From NCBI GenBank assembly GCA_934176955.1, contig CAKPOS010000014.1, positions 1-32,883 on the forward strand: DNA of 32,883 nt, given 5' to 3'. The notes below the pieces were generated by a model that saw only the letters and a list, made by a program, of their open reading frames with translations, searched no databases and was not told the DNA's origin. Positions 1 through 5,812 of this stretch are shown here, piece by piece. Every line of letters starts with the position of its first letter. Positions within the stretch are counted from its first letter, which is position 1. A program made the translations under genes and the position numbers. Source of the stretch: an uncultured Bacilli bacterium. GTDB lineage: Bacteria; Bacillota_I; Bacilli_A; RF39; UBA660.

Positions 1-293
1 CTCATATTGATGAAACTTTGAAAAGTATGAAATTCAACATGAGAAAAATCATCAAAACTAACGTTAGAATTCTTTTGAATAATTTCTTTTAAATGTTCAA
101 TAATAGATAAACTAGGAACAACATAAATCCCTTTTTTATCTTGATTATCTAAAACAAATTGTAGGTTAATATAACTTTTCCCAGTTCCTGTTGCCCGAAC
201 TTCACTGACAATTTTTTTCCCTTCTTGATAAGCTTTTTTAGCCTCATCATACCCTTCTAAATTATGAGGATATAAATTTAGTGAATTATTCAT
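1..293 (-). CDS. SF2 DEAD/DEAH-type helicase, N-terminal fragment (runs off left edge)
   Basis: Translating the minus strand from the ATG at 293 gives an open frame to the window edge, about 97 residues. It contains EVRATGTGKSYINLQFVL, a Walker A (P-loop) motif of the SF2 helicase/restriction-helicase type, at about residues 30-45, after a short leader that ends in EEGKK-like polar sequence. The following segment (GIYVVPSLSIIEHLKE) fits helicase motif Ia, where a strand carrying 'P' follows the P-loop. A ribosome binding site (GGGGAAAAG) lies 1-9 bases before the start. The start overlaps the end of the upstream 73-aa gene by 8 bases, so the two are probably translationally coupled. The P-loop is seen directly; the specific helicase type (RecQ-like, UvrB-like, type III Res, phage-like) cannot be told from this fragment. 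Confidence 0.75.
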   Translation of the reverse strand, partial: MNNSLNLYPHNLEGYDEAKKAYQEGKKIVSEVRATGTGKSYINLQFVLDNQDKKGIYVVPSLSIIEHLKEIIQKNSNVSFDDFSHVEFHTFQSFINM

Positions 294-507
294 ACTTTTC
301 CCCTAATTCTATATCAATAAAATATTTCCCATCAATAATTTGTTCTGTAACAATTACATTATCTTCTCTTAATATTTTAGCATTATATTCATCTTGTTCT
401 TCTATAATTTCTTTTATTCCTTCATTAGTTTCTACTCTAAAACCTACTTCTTGATTCATATTATCTGGAATAAAAACTTCAACTACTCTTCCACTTAACT
501 TTTTCAT
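286..507 (-). CDS. unknown small protein (73 aa), acidic, beta-rich
   Basis: I do not recognise this family. The longer open frame begins with a TTG at 522, but a clear GAGGAG ribosome binding site lies 7 bases before the ATG at 507, so I take the 73-residue form (MKKLSGRVVEVFIP...). The protein is soluble, without membrane segment or Cys; alternating hydrophobic residues (GRVVEVFI, NVIVTEQI, KYFIDIEL) suggest a small beta-barrel or beta-sandwich. It follows a terminator placed at the end of dgkA, and its stop overlaps the start of the downstream helicase fragment by 8 bases, which ties it to that gene rather than to dgkA. I see no clear promoter in the 60 bases upstream, so expression may depend on readthrough. 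Confidence 0.7.
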   Translation of the reverse strand: MKKLSGRVVEVFIPDNMNQEVGFRVETNEGIKEIIEEQDEYNAKILREDNVIVTEQIIDGKYFIDIELGEKYE

Positions 508-542
508 CTCACATCTCCTCAAAACATTAAAACTCTAATTCG

Positions 543-568
543 AAAAGAAAAATACTAAATCAGTATTT
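543..568 (-). terminator. rho-independent terminator after dgkA
   Basis: On the minus strand, AATACT-GATTT-AGTATT forms a 6-bp stem with a 5-base loop (551-567), followed by TTTTTCTTTT. The hairpin begins right at the dgkA stop codon. Its first 13 bases (AATACTGATTTAG) are shared with the terminators at 4446 and 5357. Confidence 0.8.
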
Positions 569-978
569 TACTTTAATAAATTAATAATCTTAGGTAAAAA
601 AATCAATATCCCAAGAACAACAGAAAACATACTCGCAACAAGTACTGCTCCTGCTGCAACATCTTTTGCATTTTTAGCAAGTTCATAATAATCTTTAGTC
701 ACCAAATCAACAGTTCTTTCAATCGCCGTATTAACCATCTCTAATACTAAAACAAGAGAAATAGTCAGAAGCAAAATACACCACTCCACTACACTAACTT
801 TCAAAAAATAACTAAGGAACGTAACCAAACAAGCAACAGCAAGTTCTATTCTAAAATTTCTCTCATGACTTACTGTATAAGTAATCCCATCCATCGCGTG
901 AGATGCACTTTCTCTAAACTTTGCACGACCTTGACTCTTTAATAATTTTTTAACCTTCATTTTACCGATTAATCTCAT
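568..978 (-). CDS. dgkA: diacylglycerol/undecaprenol kinase family membrane protein
   Basis: 136-residue integral membrane kinase of the prokaryotic DgkA family; in Gram-positive bacteria this family mainly phosphorylates undecaprenol to recycle the lipid carrier for cell-wall synthesis. The family signature is visible as EMVNTAIERTVDLVT (Glu, Asn-Thr-Ala, Glu of the active site), followed by AKNAKDVAAGAVLVAS. Three hydrophobic segments are seen (around residues 45-60, 63-80 and 108-130). The start at 978 overlaps the ybeY stop by 17 bases; an alternative in-frame ATG at 960 lies just after the ybeY stop, and the ribosome binding signals do not decide between them. The neighbouring position of ybeY and dgkA is the usual Firmicutes order, though cdd and era do not follow here. 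Confidence 0.93.
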   Translation of the reverse strand: MRLIGKMKVKKLLKSQGRAKFRESASHAMDGITYTVSHERNFRIELAVACLVTFLSYFLKVSVVEWCILLLTISLVLVLEMVNTAIERTVDLVTKDYYELAKNAKDVAAGAVLVASMFSVVLGILIFLPKIINLLK

Positions 979-1402
979 AACCCTTTAACAACTCCTCTTG
1001 TAAAGAAAACATCACTTTCTCTTCTTCCTCTTCCATATGGTCATAGCCAAGCAAATGTAAAATGCCATGTGTTGCTAGAAAACAAATTTCTCGAATTCTA
1101 GAATGTCCATACATCTCTGCTTGCTTATACGCTATAGGAACACAAATATAAACATCTCCCAAAGTCCTAAACTCAGGATTTTGAAAATCATCTCCATCCT
1201 CTAAAGCAAAAGTAATCACATCAGTAGGTCTATCTACTTTACGATAAGTTTTATTTAATTCATGAATCTCCTCTTCATCAACTAATATAAAATTAAATAT
1301 CGCTTTCTCTAACTTCAACTTTTCTACAACATATGTCACATACTTTTCCAAAATATCTAACTCTAATACCTCTTCATTATAATTATTAATAATATCAAAC
1401 AT
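962..1402 (-). CDS. ybeY: rRNA maturation endoribonuclease YbeY
   Basis: Zinc-dependent endoribonuclease needed for 16S rRNA 3'-end maturation and ribosome quality control. The catalytic zinc motif is intact: THGILHLLGYDH, with the three His ligands, near residue 120. Upstream residues (RPTDVITFAL, GDVYICV) match the conserved family blocks. Length (146 aa) is normal. The longer frame starts with TTG at 1414, but a GAGG ribosome binding site sits 6 bases before ATG 1402, so the shorter form is preferred. It is downstream of a VanZ-like gene (16 bases apart) and overlaps dgkA. The usual upstream partner phoH is absent. Confidence 0.95.
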   Translation of the reverse strand: MFDIINNYNEEVLELDILEKYVTYVVEKLKLEKAIFNFILVDEEEIHELNKTYRKVDRPTDVITFALEDGDDFQNPEFRTLGDVYICVPIAYKQAEMYGHSRIREICFLATHGILHLLGYDHMEEEEEKVMFSLQEELLKGYEINR

Positions 1403-1418
1403 AAAAAACCTCAACTTT

Positions 1419-2045
1419 CTAAGAAATAAACTCCATTACATGTAAATCAAATAAATAAATAATCCCAACAATAAAAATAACAATAACAACAAAATTAACA
1501 AACCCATCACTCTTACAAAAAGCAGGCAATCTCTCTCTTAAACTATCTAAAACATAATAAATGAAAAAACCTATACTTCCTCCTAATGTATTCAAAATCA
1601 TATCATCTACATCAAAAGTTCTTCCAATATTCAATTGAACAATCTCAATCGTTAAAGAAATAATCATGGTAAGTCCAGCAATCCACCATACTTTTTTTAC
1701 TTTCAAATAATCACTAGCAAAATAACCATAAGGTAAAAATAATAAAATATTCCCGATAATATTCTTAATAAATAAACGACTTCCTACTCGATAGCGAAAT
1801 ATTTCCCTAAAAGGAATAAAATTAGATAATCCATAATTATCATCTTGAATAGTAACAACTTCAAATAAACACATTACATAAAGAATAAAAAGTAACATAA
1901 ATAACTCTTTATAAAAGCAAAACTTCTCTTTATGTAAAATTAAATAAGAAACCCTAAGGGAACAACAAATTACCGTAATGATAATAATTACCGGCCATAC
2001 ATCAGGAAAATAACTTGTAATCATCTTTCTTAAAGCAGAAGCCAT
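1419..2045 (-). CDS. VanZ-like family membrane protein
   Basis: 208-residue multi-pass membrane protein with about five hydrophobic segments. VanZ-family hallmarks are present: NIIGNILLFLPYGYF in the middle, and EIVQLNIGRTFDVDDMILNT followed by LGGSIGFF near residues 135-160. VanZ of the vancomycin cluster gives low-level teicoplanin resistance, but most chromosomal VanZ-like proteins have no known substrate, so this is a family call, not a resistance call. A strong ribosome binding site (AAGGAGGGG) precedes the ATG at 2045, and the gene lies 12 bases after the ABC permease, suggesting one transcript with the exporter and with ybeY-dgkA downstream. Confidence 0.85.
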   Translation of the reverse strand: MASALRKMITSYFPDVWPVIIIITVICCSLRVSYLILHKEKFCFYKELFMLLFILYVMCLFEVVTIQDDNYGLSNFIPFREIFRYRVGSRLFIKNIIGNILLFLPYGYFASDYLKVKKVWWIAGLTMIISLTIEIVQLNIGRTFDVDDMILNTLGGSIGFFIYYVLDSLRERLPAFCKSDGFVNFVVIVIFIVGIIYLFDLHVMEFIS

Positions 2046-2057
2046 CCTTACCCCTCC

Positions 2058-3479
2058 TTACACATTCTTAATATCTTTTCGTTTAAATATTCCTCTTACT
2101 AAAAGAAGAAAAATAACAAAATATAAATTATACCAAATACAAGAAAACCAAAAATCTAACCCCTCTAATCCAGAAAACTTTCCAAATAAATAGGAAGAAA
2201 ATTGCCAAGTAAAATTAGGCAAATACTTCATCCAATAAAGATGATGAGAAATAGCAAGTTCTAACAACGATGAGGAAAAGATTGAAATCATCAAAGGAAT
2301 AATCATTGAAATTATCGTTGATGAGGTTACGATTCCAAGTAGGAAAGCGATTAAACTAAGCATCAGCATCGAAGGCATCTTCGATAATAAAGATATTAAA
2401 ATCCAAAGAAACACATTCAAATGAAGTACTTTATCTAATCCATAATCATAAACAATTACTCCTAAATGTAGAGAATCTACTCCAAAAAATATTCCTCCTA
2501 AAACAAATTGAAATCCAAAAACAAGAAGAACACTCATCAAAAAAACAAGTAAAGAAGTAAAATATTTACTTAATAATATTATAAATCGACTTACTGGTTT
2601 TATCAAGAGAAACTTAACTGTTCCCTTTTGAAATTCATCACAAATTAAAGATGCACTAACCATCAGAAGAATAATAACAAAGAAAAGTTCATAATCATTC
2701 ATAATTCCTTTAATTAATGAATTTAAGGTGTTTTCTTTTTGGTAATTCACTCTATCCAAAAGAACAATCTCACTACTCTTCATTTCTTTTTTCACTTCTT
2801 GATAAACCATTTTTTCTTGGTAAGTATTTTTAGAAAGCTCCTTTAATTTATCTCGTGAACTAAGATAAGTTGACAACGCCTCATTCAAATACCCATTATC
2901 TTCAACAATACGATTCTTAATTCGATAGTTTAATACGGACAACTCTTCTTCTTTTTGTTCAAGATTCTTCTGAAGATTAGTATCCCCTTCCCCATTTTCT
3001 TGCTCTTCCTTTAAAAAGGAAATTTGACTCTCTAAATCTTTCTTCTCTAAATACCAAAAATAAGAATAATCATTATTTTTAAACTTCGAAACTAAAGTAT
3101 CATAATACTTAACTTTTTCTAAATTAGTACTATCTTTATTTTTCTCATATAAAGCATCATATAAATAATCATTTACTTTAAAATATTGCCATGAATTTTT
3201 AGAAAAAGTTGACTTTAATTTTAAAAGTTCTATCTTTGTTTCTAACATAATCCTAGCATCAGTTCCTAATACAGCAGAATCTTTTTCCTTAGTTAAATTC
3301 TTTATTTCTTCCTGAATATTTTCTTTTTCTCCATATAAATATCTACCCTCTTTATCATAATCCCGCCAATACAAAAAATTATTAAAAAAACAAAATAATA
3401 GCATCACTCCCCAAATAACATAAATTCCCTTTTTTCTAAATACTTTTAAAAGTTCTATTTTCATTAATTTAAATATCAT
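2058..3479 (-). CDS. ABC-2 type exporter permease with large extracytoplasmic coiled-coil insert
   Basis: 473-residue membrane component of an ABC exporter. The first hydrophobic segment (GIYVIWGVMLLFCFFNNFLY) is at residues 18-37. Residues about 45-255 form a long hydrophilic, Lys/Glu-rich stretch with heptad-like patterns, likely an external coiled coil. Five further hydrophobic segments follow from residue about 265 to the end, including ICDEFQKGTVKFLLIKPVSR, which is the typical ABC-2 coupling segment (DEFxxGTxK..L..P.sR). The start overlaps the ATPase gene by 11 bases, so the two are translationally coupled and should form one transporter. Substrate is unknown; similar permeases occur in bacitracin/lantibiotic-immunity type exporters. 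The large insert makes cell-envelope or peptide handling possible, but that is inference. Confidence 0.85.
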   Translation of the reverse strand: MIFKLMKIELLKVFRKKGIYVIWGVMLLFCFFNNFLYWRDYDKEGRYLYGEKENIQEEIKNLTKEKDSAVLGTDARIMLETKIELLKLKSTFSKNSWQYFKVNDYLYDALYEKNKDSTNLEKVKYYDTLVSKFKNNDYSYFWYLEKKDLESQISFLKEEQENGEGDTNLQKNLEQKEEELSVLNYRIKNRIVEDNGYLNEALSTYLSSRDKLKELSKNTYQEKMVYQEVKKEMKSSEIVLLDRVNYQKENTLNSLIKGIMNDYELFFVIILLMVSASLICDEFQKGTVKFLLIKPVSRFIILLSKYFTSLLVFLMSVLLVFGFQFVLGGIFFGVDSLHLGVIVYDYGLDKVLHLNVFLWILISLLSKMPSMLMLSLIAFLLGIVTSSTIISMIIPLMISIFSSSLLELAISHHLYWMKYLPNFTWQFSSYLFGKFSGLEGLDFWFSCIWYNLYFVIFLLLVRGIFKRKDIKNV

Positions 3480-4365
3480 GAGATGCCTCCATCACTTTTA
3501 AGAAAACATCTTCTAAAGATAAAACTTCTCTTTTTACTTCATACACAAAAATATCATTTAATAATAGAGCTTTTAAAATATTAACAATATTCTCTCTTGT
3601 TGTAGAAACTTCAATATGTTCATTATCTAAAACCCGATAAGAAGTTAAAATAGAATCTAAATTTGTATCACTAACCTCTAAACAGTAGCGTTCTTTTTCT
3701 GTAATTCTTTTAATTTCTGCAATAGAAGCATCTTTTTCTACTCTTCCCTTAGAAAAAATACAAATCCTAGTACAAAAAGATTCCAACTCTGATAAAATAT
3801 GACTAGAAATAATAATAGCCATCGAATAATCACGTGCCAAAGTAGTCAAAATATTTTTTAAATCTTTAATTCCCTCTGGATCTAAACCATTCATTGGTTC
3901 ATCCAAAATCAATAACTTAGGTCGATGAAGAATAGCAACAGCAATCCCTAATCTCTGACGCATACCAAGAGAATAATTCTTTACTGCATCATGAATACGT
4001 TCCTCTAAACCAACTAACCTAACCACTTCATCAATTCTATTCTTATCTACTTGATAAAAAACAGAGGCAATTTTCAAATTCTCATATCCAGTTAAATACA
4101 TATACAAATCAGGATTCTCAACAATCGCCCCAACCTGTCTAATTGCTTTAACAAAATCTTTTTTGATATCATAACCCAAAATTTTTACACTACCACCACT
4201 TAAACTTTGCAACCCTAACATCAGCTTAATAGAGGTAGTCTTCCCAGCACCATTAGGACCAATAAAACCCAAAATATCCCCTTCATTTAAAGAAAAAGAT
4301 AAATCAGAAACAATCACATGATGCCCAATTTTCTTAAAAACTTTATTACATTCTAATACTAACAT
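3469..4365 (-). CDS. ABC transporter ATP-binding protein (CcmA/BcrA-like exporter ATPase)
   Basis: 298-residue ATPase with every nucleotide-binding motif: Walker A GPNGAGKTTS near residue 37, Q-loop region (VGAIVENPDLYMYLTGYENL), signature YSLGMRQRLGIA, Walker B LLILDEPMNGLDP, and H-loop IIISSHILSELE. The C-terminal 80 residues form the extra domain typical of BcrA/drug-exporter ATPases. The partner permease follows with 11 bases of overlap. The start ATG at 4365 follows a perfect 6-bp hairpin (4366-4385) whose loop holds the only Shine-Dalgarno-like bases, which suggests translational control. Transcription probably comes from the module at 4395-4501. Confidence 0.93.
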   Translation of the reverse strand: MLVLECNKVFKKIGHHVIVSDLSFSLNEGDILGFIGPNGAGKTTSIKLMLGLQSLSGGSVKILGYDIKKDFVKAIRQVGAIVENPDLYMYLTGYENLKIASVFYQVDKNRIDEVVRLVGLEERIHDAVKNYSLGMRQRLGIAVAILHRPKLLILDEPMNGLDPEGIKDLKNILTTLARDYSMAIIISSHILSELESFCTRICIFSKGRVEKDASIAEIKRITEKERYCLEVSDTNLDSILTSYRVLDNEHIEVSTTRENIVNILKALLLNDIFVYEVKREVLSLEDVFLKVMEASHDI

Positions 4366-4385
4366 AATGCACTTCTTTCTGCATT
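4366..4385 (-). promoter_or_regulatory. inverted repeat enclosing the ribosome binding site of the ABC ATPase gene
   Basis: AATGCA and TGCATT form a perfect 6-bp stem with an 8-base loop (GAAAGAAG) ending one base before the start codon. The loop carries the only purine-rich, SD-like sequence near this start. It may be an RNA hairpin that limits initiation or a small operator. The related upstream module at 5282-5306 does not keep this inverted repeat. Confidence 0.45.
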
Positions 4386-4403
4386 ATTTCACCATCCACA
4401 TTC

Positions 4404-4437
4404 ATTATAATATAAAAAGAAAATTTAAGATAGTCTT
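4404..4437 (-). promoter_or_regulatory. probable sigma-A promoter for the ABC transporter operon (copy A)
   Basis: On the minus strand AAGACT (4432-4437) is 17 bases from TATATT (4409-4414), and an overlapping perfect TATAAT lies at 4404-4409. The -35 box is poor for either choice, so the exact start is uncertain. The same bases are fully conserved in copy B. Confidence 0.5.
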
Positions 4438-4445
4438 TTTTGAAA

Positions 4446-4501
4446 CAAAAAAATACTTACCTAGTCTTCTCCTTATAAAAAGAATAAACTAAATCAGTAT
4501 T
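4446..4501 (-). terminator. long hairpin terminator after the 241-aa gene (copy A)
   Basis: The minus strand folds from AATACT (4496-4501) to AGTATT (4452-4457) into an almost continuous stem of over 20 pairs with several G-U pairs, followed by TTTTTTTG. It starts 9 bases after the stop codon of the 241-aa gene. Confidence 0.8.
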
Positions 4502-4509
4502 TTTTTCAT

Positions 4510-5235
4510 TTACCAATATTGAATATTTGTTTTAGTTTTTGTTCCTGGATATTCTTTTTTCAAAACTTTGTTCATTCGTTTTGAATTCTGAGAAGAAGGA
4601 TATTTTTCTTCAGAAAAATCACTTTCTTTCACATGAAAATCATTTAACAATAGCTGATAGAAATATTCTTGGGCTTGAATAATTCTTTGATCTGTTGCTG
4701 TTAATTCTTCATGACTTTCCAAAATACTTAACCATTCTTTCTCTCTTAAATTAGGATCAACTTTTGTTAAATAAAGAGAAGAATCTCCAATATAAAGATT
4801 TCTGATTTTATTTGAAGAACCATCTTGAAATAACAAATGATCCTTCAGTATTCTATCAGATGAATACTGAAAAGAAAAAATATTAAATTTATGATTATCT
4901 ATTTTTCCTACAACATTTAAATGTTCCATACCATTTTCATTATTAGAAATTTCTAAATCAATTCCTTCATTATTTTTAATTAATAAATTTTGTGTTCGAT
5001 AATAAATATTATAAATAGCAATCTTACGATAAAGATCTAATTCTAATAAAAATTCTTTCATCTCTGGAGAAACAAGTAGATTATACTCATACACAGAAAC
5101 TTTTAAATGAATTAAAAGTTCTAAATAAGCTATTACCTCTTCCGAGAGTATCCACCGATATTGATTTAATAATTCATATAATTCTTCTTCACTACTAACC
5201 CTATTCCATTCTAAAATTCTAGATGTATTAACCAT
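4510..5235 (-). CDS. unknown protein (241 aa), single-gene unit between direct repeats
   Basis: I do not recognise this family. It is a soluble, acidic, helix-rich protein without signal peptide, membrane segment or Cys-based metal site; the first 90 residues are leucine- and tyrosine-rich (LYELLNQYRWILSEEVIAYL), the middle (90-150) looks beta-rich (HLNVVGKIDNHKFNIFSFQY), and the end is basic (KRMNKVLKKEY). An AGGAGG ribosome binding site stands 8 bases before the ATG. The gene has its own promoter module (copy B) and its own terminator (copy A) and lies exactly between two nearly identical 107-bp repeats. Copy B still carries a relic of the ATPase gene start. This suggests that the gene was inserted in, or captured by a duplication of, the upstream region of the ABC operon. 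Confidence 0.75.
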   Translation of the reverse strand: MVNTSRILEWNRVSSEEELYELLNQYRWILSEEVIAYLELLIHLKVSVYEYNLLVSPEMKEFLLELDLYRKIAIYNIYYRTQNLLIKNNEGIDLEISNNENGMEHLNVVGKIDNHKFNIFSFQYSSDRILKDHLLFQDGSSNKIRNLYIGDSSLYLTKVDPNLREKEWLSILESHEELTATDQRIIQAQEYFYQLLLNDFHVKESDFSEEKYPSSQNSKRMNKVLKKEYPGTKTKTNIQYW

Positions 5236-5256
5236 TTTTTCTTCCTCCTATTTTTT

Positions 5257-5281
5257 AAATTTATTATCATCTAATACTAAC
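5257..5281 (-). other. relic of the ABC ATPase 5' coding end beside repeat copy B
   Basis: These 25 bases match 4339-4363, the first codons of the ABC ATPase gene, at 21 of 25 positions, including 12 identical bases in a row (TCTAATACTAAC on plus). The G of the start codon is kept in context but the ATG itself is changed (GGTTAG instead of ATGTTAG). The spacing to the 107-bp repeat differs by only 6 bases between the two copies. Confidence 0.55.
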
Positions 5282-5315
5282 CTAGTATTTTTGTATTATT
5301 TTGCTTTCCACATTC

Positions 5316-5349
5316 ATTATAATATAAAAAGAAAATTTAAGATAGTCTT
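5316..5349 (-). promoter_or_regulatory. probable sigma-A promoter for the 241-aa gene (copy B)
   Basis: Same elements as copy A: AAGACT (5344-5349), 17 bases, TATATT (5321-5326), with an overlapping TATAAT at 5316-5321. The -35 match is weak. Confidence 0.5.
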
Positions 5350-5356
5350 TTTTAAA

Positions 5357-5413
5357 AGAAAAAAATACTTACCTAGTCTTCTCTTTATAAAAAGAATAAA
5401 CTAAATCAGTATT
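5357..5413 (-). terminator. long hairpin terminator after the addA-HAD transcript (copy B)
   Basis: Stem from AATACT (5408-5413) to AGTATT (5364-5369) on the minus strand with an extended, partly G-U paired inner helix and a TTTTTTTCTTTT tail. It begins 3 bases after the HAD stop codon. Confidence 0.8.
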
Positions 5414-5416
5414 TTA

Positions 5417-5812
5417 TTAAACATTAATTTTATTTTTCTCTAAAACATCATAAACACTACTATAAGAGTCAGGAGTAACTACCTCACCTATCATTCCTAA
5501 ATCTCTAGCAGTTTCAACATTCTTCTTATTATCATCAATAAAACTATATTCATTATAATGATACCAAAATTTTTCTATTAATGAATCATTTTTATGATTT
5601 GTTCTATCCTCTACAATAGAAATTGCATGCTCCCTAGAAAGAAAACCCGTATCAATTAAAGCATAAGAAAGCCACTCTGGAGAATGAATAACTTCCTGAA
5701 GTAAAAAATTCTTTTCCTCATCATTAGAAGCAAAGTGAGAAAGAACTTCATCTAAATCAAAATGAAGAATTACATTTCCAATATCAAAAACAATATTTTT
5801 TATTTTAGTCAT
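5417..5812 (-). pseudogene. HAD-superfamily hydrolase (YihX-like) with internal deletion
   Basis: The N-terminus KNIVFDIGNVILHFDLDEVL is HAD motif I of the DxGNV type seen in YihX-like sugar phosphatases (Asp10), followed by the alpha-helical cap (residues 20-88). Residue 90 then passes directly into FIDDNKKNVETARDLGM (91-107), which is motif IV and its following helix. In the family about 60-80 residues normally lie between cap and motif IV, carrying motif II (Ser/Thr) and motif III (Lys). They are missing here although the frame is open, so the protein is 131 aa instead of about 200 and is probably inactive. The start ATG overlaps the addA stop by 8 bases and has a GGGGGGAA ribosome binding site. 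It could still be translated as a folded remnant. Confidence 0.7.

Larger units (their letters stand above)
4395..4501. repeat. direct repeat copy A: terminator-promoter module
   Basis: This 107-bp segment matches 5307-5413 without gaps at 104 of 107 positions (differences at 4442, 4446 and 4472). It contains a long hairpin terminator and, downstream on the minus strand, a promoter-like region. Copy A lies between the unknown 241-aa gene and the ABC ATPase gene. Confidence 0.9.
5307..5413. repeat. direct repeat copy B: terminator-promoter module
   Basis: Gapless partner of 4395-4501 (104/107 identical, offset 912). On the minus strand it ends the HAD/addA transcript and then supplies the promoter for the 241-aa gene. 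Confidence 0.9.

Noticed and set aside
1419..2045. Glycopeptide resistance locus suggested by VanZ
   Set aside because: No vanH/A/X/S/R genes in the window; VanZ-like proteins are common in chromosomes without resistance.
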